44,684 bases of DNA, from contig CALHLC010000003.1 in NCBI GenBank assembly GCA_938034385.1, positions 1 to 44,684 on the forward strand. The letters are read 5' to 3'. Under the pieces are notes generated by a model. That model did no database searches, had not been told where the DNA came from, and worked only from the letters and a program-made list of their open reading frames with translations. Source of the stretch: an uncultured Bacteriovoracaceae bacterium. GTDB lineage: Bacteria > Bdellovibrionota > Bacteriovoracia > Bacteriovoracales > Bacteriovoracaceae. Below are positions 9,235 to 17,666 of this stretch, piece after piece (within the stretch, counting starts at the first letter, position 1; each line of letters starts with the position of its first letter). The translations under genes were made by a program, and so were the position numbers.

Positions 9235-10344
9235 TTAGGAAATTCTTTTAATAATTTTAGTAATTTTCTCTAGGCATGATTTTAAATCCCCGGCCGCAGC
9301 ATAAGGATCAACAGAGATTCTAAGTGTGTTCTTAGCATAATCAGCAAGACCTATGCTTTTCATTAATTGACTCTCTTGAAAGACTCCAGAAGAGCATGCA
9401 GCCCCTGCCCCAGCGTATATCCCTTCTATATCAAGAGCTGCTAAAATAACTTGAGTTTGCAGTGACTTAAATACAAGAAAACATGTATTTTGAGCACAGT
9501 TTTGAAACTCACCAAAATCAATGATGAGATCAAGTTCTTTTAAGTGTGATCTAAATTGTTTAAATATGCTTTTTATATCATTTGATTTTTTTTCTTCAAG
9601 CTCTTCAAGGGCATATTTTAAACTAACTATTCCTTGAGTATTGAGCGTACCTGGTCTTAAAGACTTTTGCTGACCTCCCCCGTGGGTAAGGGCCTTTGAT
9701 TGAATATTACTTTTATAAAAGCTCCACCCTATTCCTTTAAGGGCACCGAACTTGTGACCTGAATAAGTAAAGATATCACCATGATCAAGTTCTTTAAATT
9801 GGTCTATTTTTCCAATTGTTTGAGTAGCATCGACATGAACAATTAAATGAGGAGCAATAGATTTCATCTGCTTTATTAGATCAAGTTCCCAACATCGCCC
9901 AGTTTCATTATGAACCCAAGTAAAGTTTAATAATGAGTTCTTTGATGAATTAGATCTCAAAATATTAAGAATTTCATCAGTATTGAAATTTAAACTCTTA
10001 TTAATTGGAAGTTTTATACATTCAATTCCAAAAGCCTCAAGGACTGGAATTTGCTTTAAAATGGCTGCATGATCAAGGTCAAAGTAATAAAAGATATCTC
10101 CTGCATCTAAGCATCCCTTTATAAAGATATTACAACCTTCAGTGGCCCCTGAATGAAAAAGTGTCTTATAGTCTTGATTGAGATTAAAGAGTAAATGAAG
10201 ATAATCTTCAACTTGGTGAATATGTTTAAGAGCTAATTTGCCTAACCTATTTTGAGACGAGGGGTTAGCAAATGGAAGTTCAAAAAAAACCCCTCTTAAG
10301 TTTTCACTCAGAGGGGTTGATGAATTAAAATCGCAATAAATCAC
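9235..10344 (-). CDS. Cysteine desulfurase (NifS/IscS family)
   Basis: This PLP enzyme takes sulfur from cysteine for Fe-S cluster or thiocofactor assembly. In its 369 residues one sees GATEG (66-70), His92, the HNETG stretch (145-149), VDATQ (171-175, the PLP-ring Asp), SGHKFG with PLP Lys198, RPGT (230-233), and ACSSG with the catalytic Cys317 on the mobile loop. The length is slightly short for IscS (about 400). It follows the Rrf2/IscR-like regulator with an 18-base gap, as in isc operons, but no iscU, iscA or hscBA genes are present here. It could equally be called NifS-like or SufS-unrelated group I; the exact subtype is not resolved. Confidence 0.9.
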   Translation of the reverse strand: MIYCDFNSSTPLSENLRGVFFELPFANPSSQNRLGKLALKHIHQVEDYLHLLFNLNQDYKTLFHSGATEGCNIFIKGCLDAGDIFYYFDLDHAAILKQIPVLEAFGIECIKLPINKSLNFNTDEILNILRSNSSKNSLLNFTWVHNETGRCWELDLIKQMKSIAPHLIVHVDATQTIGKIDQFKELDHGDIFTYSGHKFGALKGIGWSFYKSNIQSKALTHGGGQQKSLRPGTLNTQGIVSLKYALEELEEKKSNDIKSIFKQFRSHLKELDLIIDFGEFQNCAQNTCFLVFKSLQTQVILAALDIEGIYAGAGAACSSGVFQESQLMKSIGLADYAKNTLRISVDPYAAAGDLKSCLEKITKIIKRIS

Positions 10345-10362
10345 GAATTAACAATAGTCTAA

Positions 10363-11028
10363 TTAGAACTCAGATTCAATCCTTCTATTTGAAGAAAATG
10401 GAGAAGTTGAATCATTGCTAGTACTTCCAGTCGTCGAACTTGTCGGATTAGTAGATGCAGGACGGTTTGGATTATTTGAAGATACCATCGTTGATGGTCT
10501 CCAAGGACTGTTTGAAGTATTCATGCTGTTGTTACTAGAGCTTGAAGTCGCTTGAGTATTAGCATAACTAGTATTAGGAATCTCTCTAGATCTTCTCATA
10601 AGATCTCCTAAAGTAGTTGTAGTTAAGTATTCACTCATTATAGTTCCAAGATTTTGGAAATAATTCTTACACATATGAAATTCAGGAGTATTTACAGTAG
10701 AAGCCCCACTTTCTTCAGTGAAGTTAACTCCAGAACTTGGGTTACCTTTAATGTCTCTAGCTGGGTTGATATTCTCACCAACACTTTTTAGAACATCAGA
10801 AATAGTAATTTCATCCATTGCTCTTGCAAGCACATATCCACCACCTGGTCCTCTTACAGACTTAACAACTGAACCAGTTCTAAGTTTTCTAAAAAGTTGC
10901 TCTAAGTAGTGAAGACTGATTGCTTGTCTTCTTGAAATCTCTTGTAACCGAACGGGATTTCCGCTGCTGTGCATGGTTAAATCTAGCATTGCTCTTACCG
11001 CGTAACGGCCTTTTGACGTAAGTCTCAT
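10363..11028 (-). CDS. Rrf2-family regulator (IscR-like) with altered cluster ligands
   Basis: The winged-helix N-terminus is typical of IscR: MRLTSKGRYAVRAMLDL, then LEQLFRKLR and the wing SVRGPGGGYVLA. In IscR, three Cys in the segment after the linker hold a [2Fe-2S] cluster. Here that segment (about 88-125) has only one Cys, in HMCKNYF, so normal cluster binding is unlikely. The last 60 residues are a low-complexity Ser/Asn/Thr tail absent from standard IscR. I place the start at 11028 because GGAGG lies 8 bases upstream; an ATG at 11043 overlaps that site. It is upstream of, and probably cotranscribed with, the cysteine desulfurase. Confidence 0.88.
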   Translation of the reverse strand: MRLTSKGRYAVRAMLDLTMHSSGNPVRLQEISRRQAISLHYLEQLFRKLRTGSVVKSVRGPGGGYVLARAMDEITISDVLKSVGENINPARDIKGNPSSGVNFTEESGASTVNTPEFHMCKNYFQNLGTIMSEYLTTTTLGDLMRRSREIPNTSYANTQATSSSSNNSMNTSNSPWRPSTMVSSNNPNRPASTNPTSSTTGSTSNDSTSPFSSNRRIESEF

Positions 11029-11065
11029 TTTTTCATCCTCCATAAAGATTAATAGTTAACACTAT

Positions 11066-11088
11066 CGGATAGCGTTCCCTGCTATCCG
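11066..11088 (-). promoter_or_regulatory. 8-bp palindrome in the 5' leader of the Rrf2-like gene
   Basis: CGGATAGC (11066-11073) and GCTATCCG (11081-11088) form a perfect inverted repeat with a 7-base spacer, 38 bases upstream of the likely start codon. No T run follows, so it is not a simple terminator. It could be an operator for the regulator itself or a leader RNA hairpin. The rest of 11044-11325 is A/T-rich and shows no gene. Confidence 0.4.
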
Positions 11089-11325
11089 GAGACTCTAGAT
11101 ACTTAAAACCAAAGCACTAAAGTTTTCTCATTACAAGTATCACCTTAGAGAAGCACTTACGTCAACAATAGAGAGAAAAAAATTGAAAAAAAAATTTAAC
11201 ATAGCAAAATAAGACAATTATTGCCCCTATGCAAGGAAAAAATTTCCCCTTCCTACATTTTTTATTTTTTTTCTAAATATAAATATTCAATGTCACATTA
11301 GAAAATTGAGATTTTCAACACTTAA

Positions 11326-11772
11326 TTAAATTAGTGGATTAATTTCGTAGAAATAGAGGTCTCTATAACTCGATTCACTAGATGTATCTCGAAATTCCAA
11401 TAAATAATAGTTAAAACCTTCAGGAATATGCGATAAATATAGTTGATCTAAGTATTGTAGTCCCCATTCAGCTAAGAAGTAGAACTTACTTTCTAGATAT
11501 ATTGGTAGTTCCAAATCATAAAGTTCTTCAGAGCTTTTTAATCTATAAAAATCAGCATGAACGCTATCATCATATTCGTTAATAATTGAATAAGTCGGGC
11601 TTGATGTTTGATTTGAACAAAATGAATTTGAAAATGTAGTTTTTCCAGCTCCTAACTCACCTTCTAGAAAAATTGCAACTGGTAGTTCAATAAGGTCTTT
11701 TATTTCATTAGCTATATAATTGTAATCAGTAATTTTTACTTTTTTCCAAGATTTTTTCTCAATCTTATCCAT
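11326..11772 (-). CDS. tsaE: tRNA threonylcarbamoyladenosine biosynthesis ATPase TsaE
   Basis: TsaE is the small ATPase that works with TsaB and TsaD to make t6A37 in ANN-decoding tRNAs. The 148-residue product has the Walker A GELGAGKT (38-45), the conserved SSPTYSIINEY stretch and HADFYRL, all diagnostic of the YjeE/TsaE family. It overlaps nnr by 8 bases, so it is translated from the same operon. In many bacteria nnr and tsaE are also adjacent. The C-terminus is a little variable but the length is normal. Confidence 0.93.
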   Translation of the reverse strand: MDKIEKKSWKKVKITDYNYIANEIKDLIELPVAIFLEGELGAGKTTFSNSFCSNQTSSPTYSIINEYDDSVHADFYRLKSSEELYDLELPIYLESKFYFLAEWGLQYLDQLYLSHIPEGFNYYLLEFRDTSSESSYRDLYFYEINPLI

Positions 11773-13339
11773 AGTTTTTTATCTCTTCAAACGCCTTTGG
11801 TAACGAGTCAATAATACTTTTGGCACTCATATACCTCTCTCCTAAATTCATAGAAGCAAAATGACCGGCCCTGGAGTGAAGTACTACACTTAATAAGATT
11901 GTTTTATCTAGGCTTACTAATTTATCAAATTTAGAGACATTTTTCTTAATAGTATTATCCTGAGCAATCAATCCTCCTAAAATTCCAGCAAGAACGTCGC
12001 CTACTCCACCAGTGGCCATCCCTGCATTAGGAGAATAGTTCAAATATATTTTTCCACTAGGAAAACCAAGATAAGTACAAGGACCTTTCAAAATAACAAA
12101 AGCATTTGTAAGCTCTATCGCTTTTTTCAAATAACTGATTGGATTATCTTGCACCTCTTTTTCTTTTACATTAAAAAACGATGCCATTTCCCCGCAATGA
12201 GGAGTAAGAATAGTTGGATTTAACCGATTTTGTAATAAAACGGCGTCTTGCTCGATATCTAAAACATTAATGGCATCAGCGTCAACAACCATTGGTCCTT
12301 GATAAGACTCTAGTATTTTATGAACAACCCTTCTTGATCTTGCATTCACTCCAAGGCCTGGACCAATAACAATAGAATCATAATTACTCAGTCCGTGAAT
12401 TAAGTTATCCCATTTTGTATCTTCCGTTGGAATAAAGCCTGTCTTTATTTCAGGAATTAATCTCGATGTAAATTCGAGGTATTGCGGCTCCCAAGTTGCT
12501 CCCGTAGCCAGTCCTGCTCCAACTCTTAGCGCCGCTTCTGAGCTTAAAACTAAAGAACCTGTCTTTCCATGCGAGCCACCTAATAAAAGTGTATGTCCAA
12601 AGAATCTTTTATCTGCAAACTTTGATCGAAGTCGTGCTGTATGAATAATATCTCCAATATCAGCAAGAACTTTATCTCCATCTCTTAATTGTCTAGGAAT
12701 TCCTATATCGATATTTTCAAGTTTTCCAACATAATTCACTCCTTCACCTTGAAAGCATCCTATTTTAGGAAAACCAACAGATAAAGTAAGATCAGCTCTT
12801 ACAGCACTGCCTTCAACAGCTCCAGTATCAGTTTCTACGCCAGTTGGAATATCTAATGAGATAGTGAAGTCACTTCTATCATTAATCACTTGAATCAACT
12901 CATAAAGCTCATCAGCTAATGGTAGTCTAACTCCTGTTCCAAACAAACAATCTATAATAATACACTCTCCATTTGTCTGAAGAATAAAGCTCTCGACTGA
13001 GTCAGCAGATTCGACTCTATTACCTTTTACTTCAAAAGATTCCGCTATACTCATTTGAGTATTAAACGCAGCAGTTTTTTTAGATTCATCTCCAAAAAGA
13101 AAAACTCTTACATTATAGCCCATATTAGATAAATACCTGGCCGCACACATTCCATCCGCACCATTATTTCCATATCCAACAATAAATAAATATGTAATTT
13201 CTTTTGAACTATAATTTTTATCTAAAAACTCAGAAACACCTCTACCTACATTTTCGATAATAGTATTTTCACTAAGATGAAATTTTTCTTTCATCTCATC
13301 TTCAATCTCACGCATTTCACTTAAGCTTACAATTCTCAT
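11765..13339 (-). CDS. nnr: Bifunctional NAD(P)H-hydrate epimerase / ADP-dependent dehydratase
   Basis: This enzyme repairs damaged NADH and NADPH. The N-terminal YjeF_N domain (about 1-215) carries VGYGNNGADGMCAARYL and DIPTGV; it interconverts the R and S hydrates. The C-terminal kinase-like domain (about 225-524) carries GGSHGKTGSLVLSSEAALR, GPGLG and GGVGDVLAGILGGL, the ATP/ADP site of the dehydratase. The full length of 524 residues is normal for the fused form. It overlaps pdxJ by 4 bases upstream and tsaE by 8 downstream. Confidence 0.95.
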   Translation of the reverse strand: MRIVSLSEMREIEDEMKEKFHLSENTIIENVGRGVSEFLDKNYSSKEITYLFIVGYGNNGADGMCAARYLSNMGYNVRVFLFGDESKKTAAFNTQMSIAESFEVKGNRVESADSVESFILQTNGECIIIDCLFGTGVRLPLADELYELIQVINDRSDFTISLDIPTGVETDTGAVEGSAVRADLTLSVGFPKIGCFQGEGVNYVGKLENIDIGIPRQLRDGDKVLADIGDIIHTARLRSKFADKRFFGHTLLLGGSHGKTGSLVLSSEAALRVGAGLATGATWEPQYLEFTSRLIPEIKTGFIPTEDTKWDNLIHGLSNYDSIVIGPGLGVNARSRRVVHKILESYQGPMVVDADAINVLDIEQDAVLLQNRLNPTILTPHCGEMASFFNVKEKEVQDNPISYLKKAIELTNAFVILKGPCTYLGFPSGKIYLNYSPNAGMATGGVGDVLAGILGGLIAQDNTIKKNVSKFDKLVSLDKTILLSVVLHSRAGHFASMNLGERYMSAKSIIDSLPKAFEEIKNYG

Positions 13340-14094
13340 TTTTTTATTATCTCACTTAGATCTTTGACTACTGGTCCAATTCCTCTAAATATGCTCTCAG
13401 AAATAATCCAATGACCAATATTATATTCTTCAAAAATATTCATATCTAGGAGGTAAGGTAACATCTCATCAGTAAGTCCATGACCTGCATGGCAGTGAAT
13501 ATTATGTTCAATCAGATATTTATGTACATTTTTAAATTCTCTAAGATAGCTTTCGATTTTCTTAGAGTCTATCAAAAAACTTTTAGCAAATTCTCCTGTA
13601 TGAATTTCTATCGCTTCAGGTTTAAGTTTTTCAGCAATTTCTATCGTTTCTAAATTGGCCTCTAAAAATAAAGAAACTTTCACTCCATCAATTTTAGATC
13701 TTAAAATATCAACCGTTTCAGAAATTTTCTCAAAGACCGAACTATCTTTAAGATTTAGTCCACCTTCAGTTGTTTTTTCTTCACGTTTTTCAGGGACTAT
13801 GCAAACCCAATCAGGACTGCAATGAATCGCTGTCTCAATAACATCTTTAGCTGTGGCTAATTCAAGGTTAAATAATTTATTATAATCTTTAGTAATTTTT
13901 CGAACAATAGGACAATCTGCATCTTGAATATGACGCCTATCTTCTCTTAAATGAATAGTTATTTGGTCTGCCCCATTTTCTAGACATTGCTTTAAGGCCC
14001 TCTTGATACAAGGATAATCTTCGCCTCGAGCCTGCCTAAGAGTAGTCACATGATCTATATTCACACCTAGTCTTGGGTAATTTATCGAAGTCAT
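13336..14094 (-). CDS. pdxJ: Pyridoxine 5'-phosphate synthase
   Basis: PdxJ condenses 1-deoxy-xylulose 5-phosphate with 3-amino-2-oxopropyl phosphate in the DXP-dependent vitamin B6 pathway. The 252-residue TIM barrel shows VNIDHVTTLRQARG at the N-terminus, HLREDRRHI, the EKREEKTTEGGL loop, HTGEFA, and HAGHGL followed by EYNIGH. It overlaps glmM by one base and nnr by 4 bases, giving translational coupling in the glmM-pdxJ-nnr-tsaE operon. Its product PLP is the cofactor of the cysteine desulfurase encoded nearby, though in another unit. Confidence 0.96.
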   Translation of the reverse strand: MTSINYPRLGVNIDHVTTLRQARGEDYPCIKRALKQCLENGADQITIHLREDRRHIQDADCPIVRKITKDYNKLFNLELATAKDVIETAIHCSPDWVCIVPEKREEKTTEGGLNLKDSSVFEKISETVDILRSKIDGVKVSLFLEANLETIEIAEKLKPEAIEIHTGEFAKSFLIDSKKIESYLREFKNVHKYLIEHNIHCHAGHGLTDEMLPYLLDMNIFEEYNIGHWIISESIFRGIGPVVKDLSEIIKK

Positions 14095-15470
14095 TATTGT
14101 ATTGAACCCATATCTTTTTCTAAAGCTTTTGCTATATCTGAAGATATTTCATTAATAGTAGCTTCACTTGGTCCTTCAACCATGACTCTTGCTAACTTTT
14201 CTGTCCCTGAATATCTAAGAAGAACTCTTCCGTTATTACCAAGTTTTTCTTCAGCAGCTTTGACTCTTTCTTGAACAGTATCTAATTGCTTGAAAGGAAT
14301 CTTTTGTTTTACTTTTACATTTTTTAGAATCTGAGGAAATAAAACAATTTCAGACGTTAATTCACTTAATGATTTTTTAAAGTACTGACAACATTCAATA
14401 ACTTTAAGAGCAGCTAAAATACCGTCTCCAGTCGTAGAATGCTTTTTGATAATTAAGTGCCCAGAAGGCTCTCCACCAAAAACCGCTCCTGTTTGAAGCA
14501 TCTCTTCAACGATATATCGATCTCCAACTTTTGTTCTTGTAAAGTTTATTTTTTTCTTAGCTAAATATTTCTCTAAACCAACATTAGACATAACTGTGCC
14601 AATAACTGATTTTTTTTCTAACTCATTTCGACACATCAGATAATTTGAAAGCATTCCAATGATCTTGTCACCTTCTATGACTTTACCTTTCTCATCAACG
14701 ATAATTAATCTATCTCCATCTCCATCAAGACACACCCCAAGATCGGCCCTATAATCCAGAACAGCTTTAGCACAATGATCTGGATGAAGTGCTCCACAAG
14801 AAGAGTTAATATTCGTTCCATTTGGACTCACTCCAAGAGCAATAACTTCAGCTCCTAATTCTTCAAAGATTGTAGGAGCAACTTTATAACCAGCACCGTT
14901 AGCACAATCGACAACTATTCTTAAACCTTCAAGAGACTTTTCAAGACCATAAGTACCTTTAGCATGTACTATATATCGTCCCATCACATCATCAATTCTT
15001 TTCGCTCTCCCAACTTGCGCTCCGAGCTTTTCTCCAAGAAGATCTTGATTTAAAATAAGTTTTTCTAATTCTAGCTCAACCTCATCACCTAATTTATGAC
15101 CGGTTCTATCAAAGATTTTAATTCCATTATCCTCAAATGAATTATGACTAGCACTAATCATCACTCCAGCATCAGCTCTCATCGAAGCTGTCACAAAGGC
15201 AACTCCAGGGGTTGGAAGTGGTCCTGTAAAAATAGCTTGTCCTCCTTGAGAACAAACTCCAGCAGCAAAGGCCTGCTCTATCATATAGCAACTCAAACGA
15301 GTGTCTTTTCCAATAATAATAACTGGGGAGGTTCTATTGGCATTCATCGAACCTTTTTTCTGAAAGTAATATGTAACTGCTCTTCCAAGGGCCATCGCAA
15401 TTTCACCCGTCATAGGATAAATATTTGCTTTCCCTCTGATTCCATCAGTACCAAATAATTTTCTTTTCAT
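14094..15470 (-). CDS. glmM: Phosphoglucosamine mutase
   Basis: GlmM converts glucosamine 6-phosphate to glucosamine 1-phosphate for UDP-GlcNAc, hence peptidoglycan and LPS. The 458-residue product has the catalytic serine loop ISASHNSFEDNG (phosphorylated Ser at about 108), the metal loop DGDGDR, the sugar-binding GGEPSGH and the phosphate-binding RYSGTE. Length and order of domains are normal. It is the first gene of the glmM-pdxJ-nnr-tsaE operon. The 67-base gap upstream separates it from the PilZ-GAF regulator. Confidence 0.96.
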   Translation of the reverse strand: MKRKLFGTDGIRGKANIYPMTGEIAMALGRAVTYYFQKKGSMNANRTSPVIIIGKDTRLSCYMIEQAFAAGVCSQGGQAIFTGPLPTPGVAFVTASMRADAGVMISASHNSFEDNGIKIFDRTGHKLGDEVELELEKLILNQDLLGEKLGAQVGRAKRIDDVMGRYIVHAKGTYGLEKSLEGLRIVVDCANGAGYKVAPTIFEELGAEVIALGVSPNGTNINSSCGALHPDHCAKAVLDYRADLGVCLDGDGDRLIIVDEKGKVIEGDKIIGMLSNYLMCRNELEKKSVIGTVMSNVGLEKYLAKKKINFTRTKVGDRYIVEEMLQTGAVFGGEPSGHLIIKKHSTTGDGILAALKVIECCQYFKKSLSELTSEIVLFPQILKNVKVKQKIPFKQLDTVQERVKAAEEKLGNNGRVLLRYSGTEKLARVMVEGPSEATINEISSDIAKALEKDMGSIQ

Positions 15471-15536
15471 AGCTTCACCTTACTTAGTAGCACTCTAGAA
15501 TATTTGAGATAGATTTTAAACCCTGATTATAATAAT

Positions 15537-17510
15537 TTAAGCAGCTTTTGGAACTTTGATGATTGCTGTATCCTCATCAATTCCAACAGATTTTCTCTCT
15601 TTAGCAAGCTCTTGAACCTTCTCGTGAACCTTATTACAAGCAATGAGTTTCTTTCTTAGCGCTTCTCTACTAATTCCCATTAATTTAGCTGCTTTAGATT
15701 TATTACCTTTAACTTGTTTAATTTCAGCTAAAATAAGCTCCCGCTCTACTAATAATACTCTCTCTTTCAACAGTAGAGATGAATCATTTACGAAAGGGAT
15801 TTCAGATGAAATTCGGACATCCATAGGTTTTTGTAGGATTGATATAACTTTATCATCTACTTCAGTAATAACGTGATTTTTTGTATTAAATCGAACCAGT
15901 CTAGAAACTGCAGTCATTAACTCCGTAACATTTCCTGGCCATTCGTATTCAGCAAGTTTTTCTTTAATTTCAGTAGAGAAAACTTTTTGTAAATATCCTT
16001 GAGTCTGACATTCTTTAGATAGAAAATAATCGAGTAATTCTCGTACATCTTTTTTTCTTTCTCTGATAGGTAAAATATTAACAATATTTTCATTTAAAAT
16101 ATCAAAGAATGCGTTTGTAATCTTCCCATCTCTTCTTAAATCTAGAGGAAGAGCTTGTGTTGTGAAAATAAGACGTATCATCTCTTCTTTAGGAAGAGTC
16201 ATATTTTTTTCAATATGAGTAATGAGAGTATTTTGAATTTCTTTAGAAGCGTTATGAAAATCACTAAATGTAATTGTCCCACCTATACATTGATTGAAAT
16301 ATCCTTTTTCTCCAGAGATTTTCTCGATAATTTCATGGTCTTCCATTTTAGAAAAATTAATCACTCCGTAATCTCTAAGACCTCTATTTCCTTCTTTATG
16401 TAAAATTTTAGCATAAAGCTTTTTACCAACTCCACGTTCTCCAAAAATTGTTAGTGGCTCTGATAAATCTTTTACTTTAAGAATACATTTCCTCAGCTCA
16501 GTTGTTTGCTCTGACCTTCCAATCCAAATAAGAGCTCTTGGATTCGGGGCACTAAATCTTCTAATAAGAGATTTTTCTGAAACTGGATCATATTGTCTAA
16601 AGAAACTAGAAAAGATTAGGCTTAAAAACCTCATCACTTTTCCGTCTTCATCAGTAAATCTTTCTGCATTTTTCTTATTAATAATTTCGATAACACCAAT
16701 TGGCTTATCTTGTTTATTAAAAATTGGATGACAAATAACTGAAGTTGTCTGAACACCTAATTTCTTATCAAGTTTTTCAAAGAATTTAATCTTTTCATGA
16801 CTTTTATCAATATTTAATGCACTAGTTGTTGTGTATACTGAACCAGCGACACCTTTTCTATAATCAAATCTTAGTTTACTTTTTTCTACACCTATAGCGT
16901 GCTTTGCTTCTAACTGATTTTCCTCAGTATTAATAAGATAAACCACTCCACGTTGAGCATTTAAAATTCTTAAACTCTCCTCAAGAATAGAGTCAATAAA
17001 ACCTTCTTGTTGAGAAAAATTCATTATATCTTTATATAAAGAGAGCATAAGTGAAAGCATTTCAAAGCCTTCAGTTAAGTCTTCATTAAATTCAGCAAGA
17101 GCAATTTTTCTTAAACTATCTCTAACTCTTTCTTGATTAGAATTTGAGATCAATTGATCAATAAATCTTTTCATATTAAAAAGATCTTCTTCATCACTTA
17201 CTTCAACTCCGTAATTCATCGTAGGATCATTAAAGTGCCCAGAGAACACTCTAACTACTTTACAACTAATATCAAATCGAAGTCGTTTATAACTAAGAGA
17301 GATGGCAACTGAGTCATCTATTTTTAATTTTGCTTTTGTTTTCAATCCAAGACCAGTAGTACTGACATCTAAAATTTGCACATCATCAAGAAACTCTCCT
17401 CTGTCTGAATACAAATCTTCTCTAGTTACAGAGTAGCGAACATCATCGCTTGAATTAAGTGGAATTCTAAAAGACTTAAAAAACCTAAATTCCGATAAAC
17501 TTTTAATCAT
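15537..17510 (-). CDS. PilZ-GAF-degenerate NtrC AAA-Fis regulator
   Basis: The 657-residue protein has a PilZ-like domain (about 25-105, DVSTTGLGLK and an upstream RYSVTR), a GAF domain (about 160-305), an NtrC-like AAA+ domain (about 330-545) and a Fis-type helix-turn-helix (about 595-625, GNKSKAAKLMGISREALRKKL). The AAA part is eroded: Walker A is GERGVGKK (357-364), the GAFTGA sigma-54 contact loop is absent, Walker B is GGTITFSDF instead of GGTLFLDE, and the usual arginine-finger region reads KITNAFFDIL. WPGNVTEL (524-531) is kept. It is therefore probably a DNA-binding protein that senses c-di-GMP and/or a small ligand but no longer activates sigma-54 polymerase. A TATAAT lies at 17595-17600, upstream. 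Confidence 0.88.
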   Translation of the reverse strand: MIKSLSEFRFFKSFRIPLNSSDDVRYSVTREDLYSDRGEFLDDVQILDVSTTGLGLKTKAKLKIDDSVAISLSYKRLRFDISCKVVRVFSGHFNDPTMNYGVEVSDEEDLFNMKRFIDQLISNSNQERVRDSLRKIALAEFNEDLTEGFEMLSLMLSLYKDIMNFSQQEGFIDSILEESLRILNAQRGVVYLINTEENQLEAKHAIGVEKSKLRFDYRKGVAGSVYTTTSALNIDKSHEKIKFFEKLDKKLGVQTTSVICHPIFNKQDKPIGVIEIINKKNAERFTDEDGKVMRFLSLIFSSFFRQYDPVSEKSLIRRFSAPNPRALIWIGRSEQTTELRKCILKVKDLSEPLTIFGERGVGKKLYAKILHKEGNRGLRDYGVINFSKMEDHEIIEKISGEKGYFNQCIGGTITFSDFHNASKEIQNTLITHIEKNMTLPKEEMIRLIFTTQALPLDLRRDGKITNAFFDILNENIVNILPIRERKKDVRELLDYFLSKECQTQGYLQKVFSTEIKEKLAEYEWPGNVTELMTAVSRLVRFNTKNHVITEVDDKVISILQKPMDVRISSEIPFVNDSSLLLKERVLLVERELILAEIKQVKGNKSKAAKLMGISREALRKKLIACNKVHEKVQELAKERKSVGIDEDTAIIKVPKAA

Positions 17511-17594
17511 AATACTATCCTCGTTGATTAATTTATCGGACCTTTAAAGCTAAGCTTTAGCCCGAGTTTTCATAATGAGAATATTTTTCGGCAT

Positions 17595-17600
17595 ATTATA
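17595..17600 (-). promoter_or_regulatory. possible -10 box for the PilZ-GAF regulator
   Basis: TATAAT reads on the minus strand in the 156-base gap between asnS and the regulator gene, about 85 bases before the start codon. The -35 region is poor. A near-palindrome CTAAAGCTTAGCTTTA lies between it and the gene (around 17537-17553) and could be an operator or leader hairpin. Confidence 0.35.
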
Positions 17601-17666
17601 TTTGTGGGAAATAATTTATTGGATATAACTCAAGCTTAAGTTATTAAAGTGCGATTAAGACTCAAA

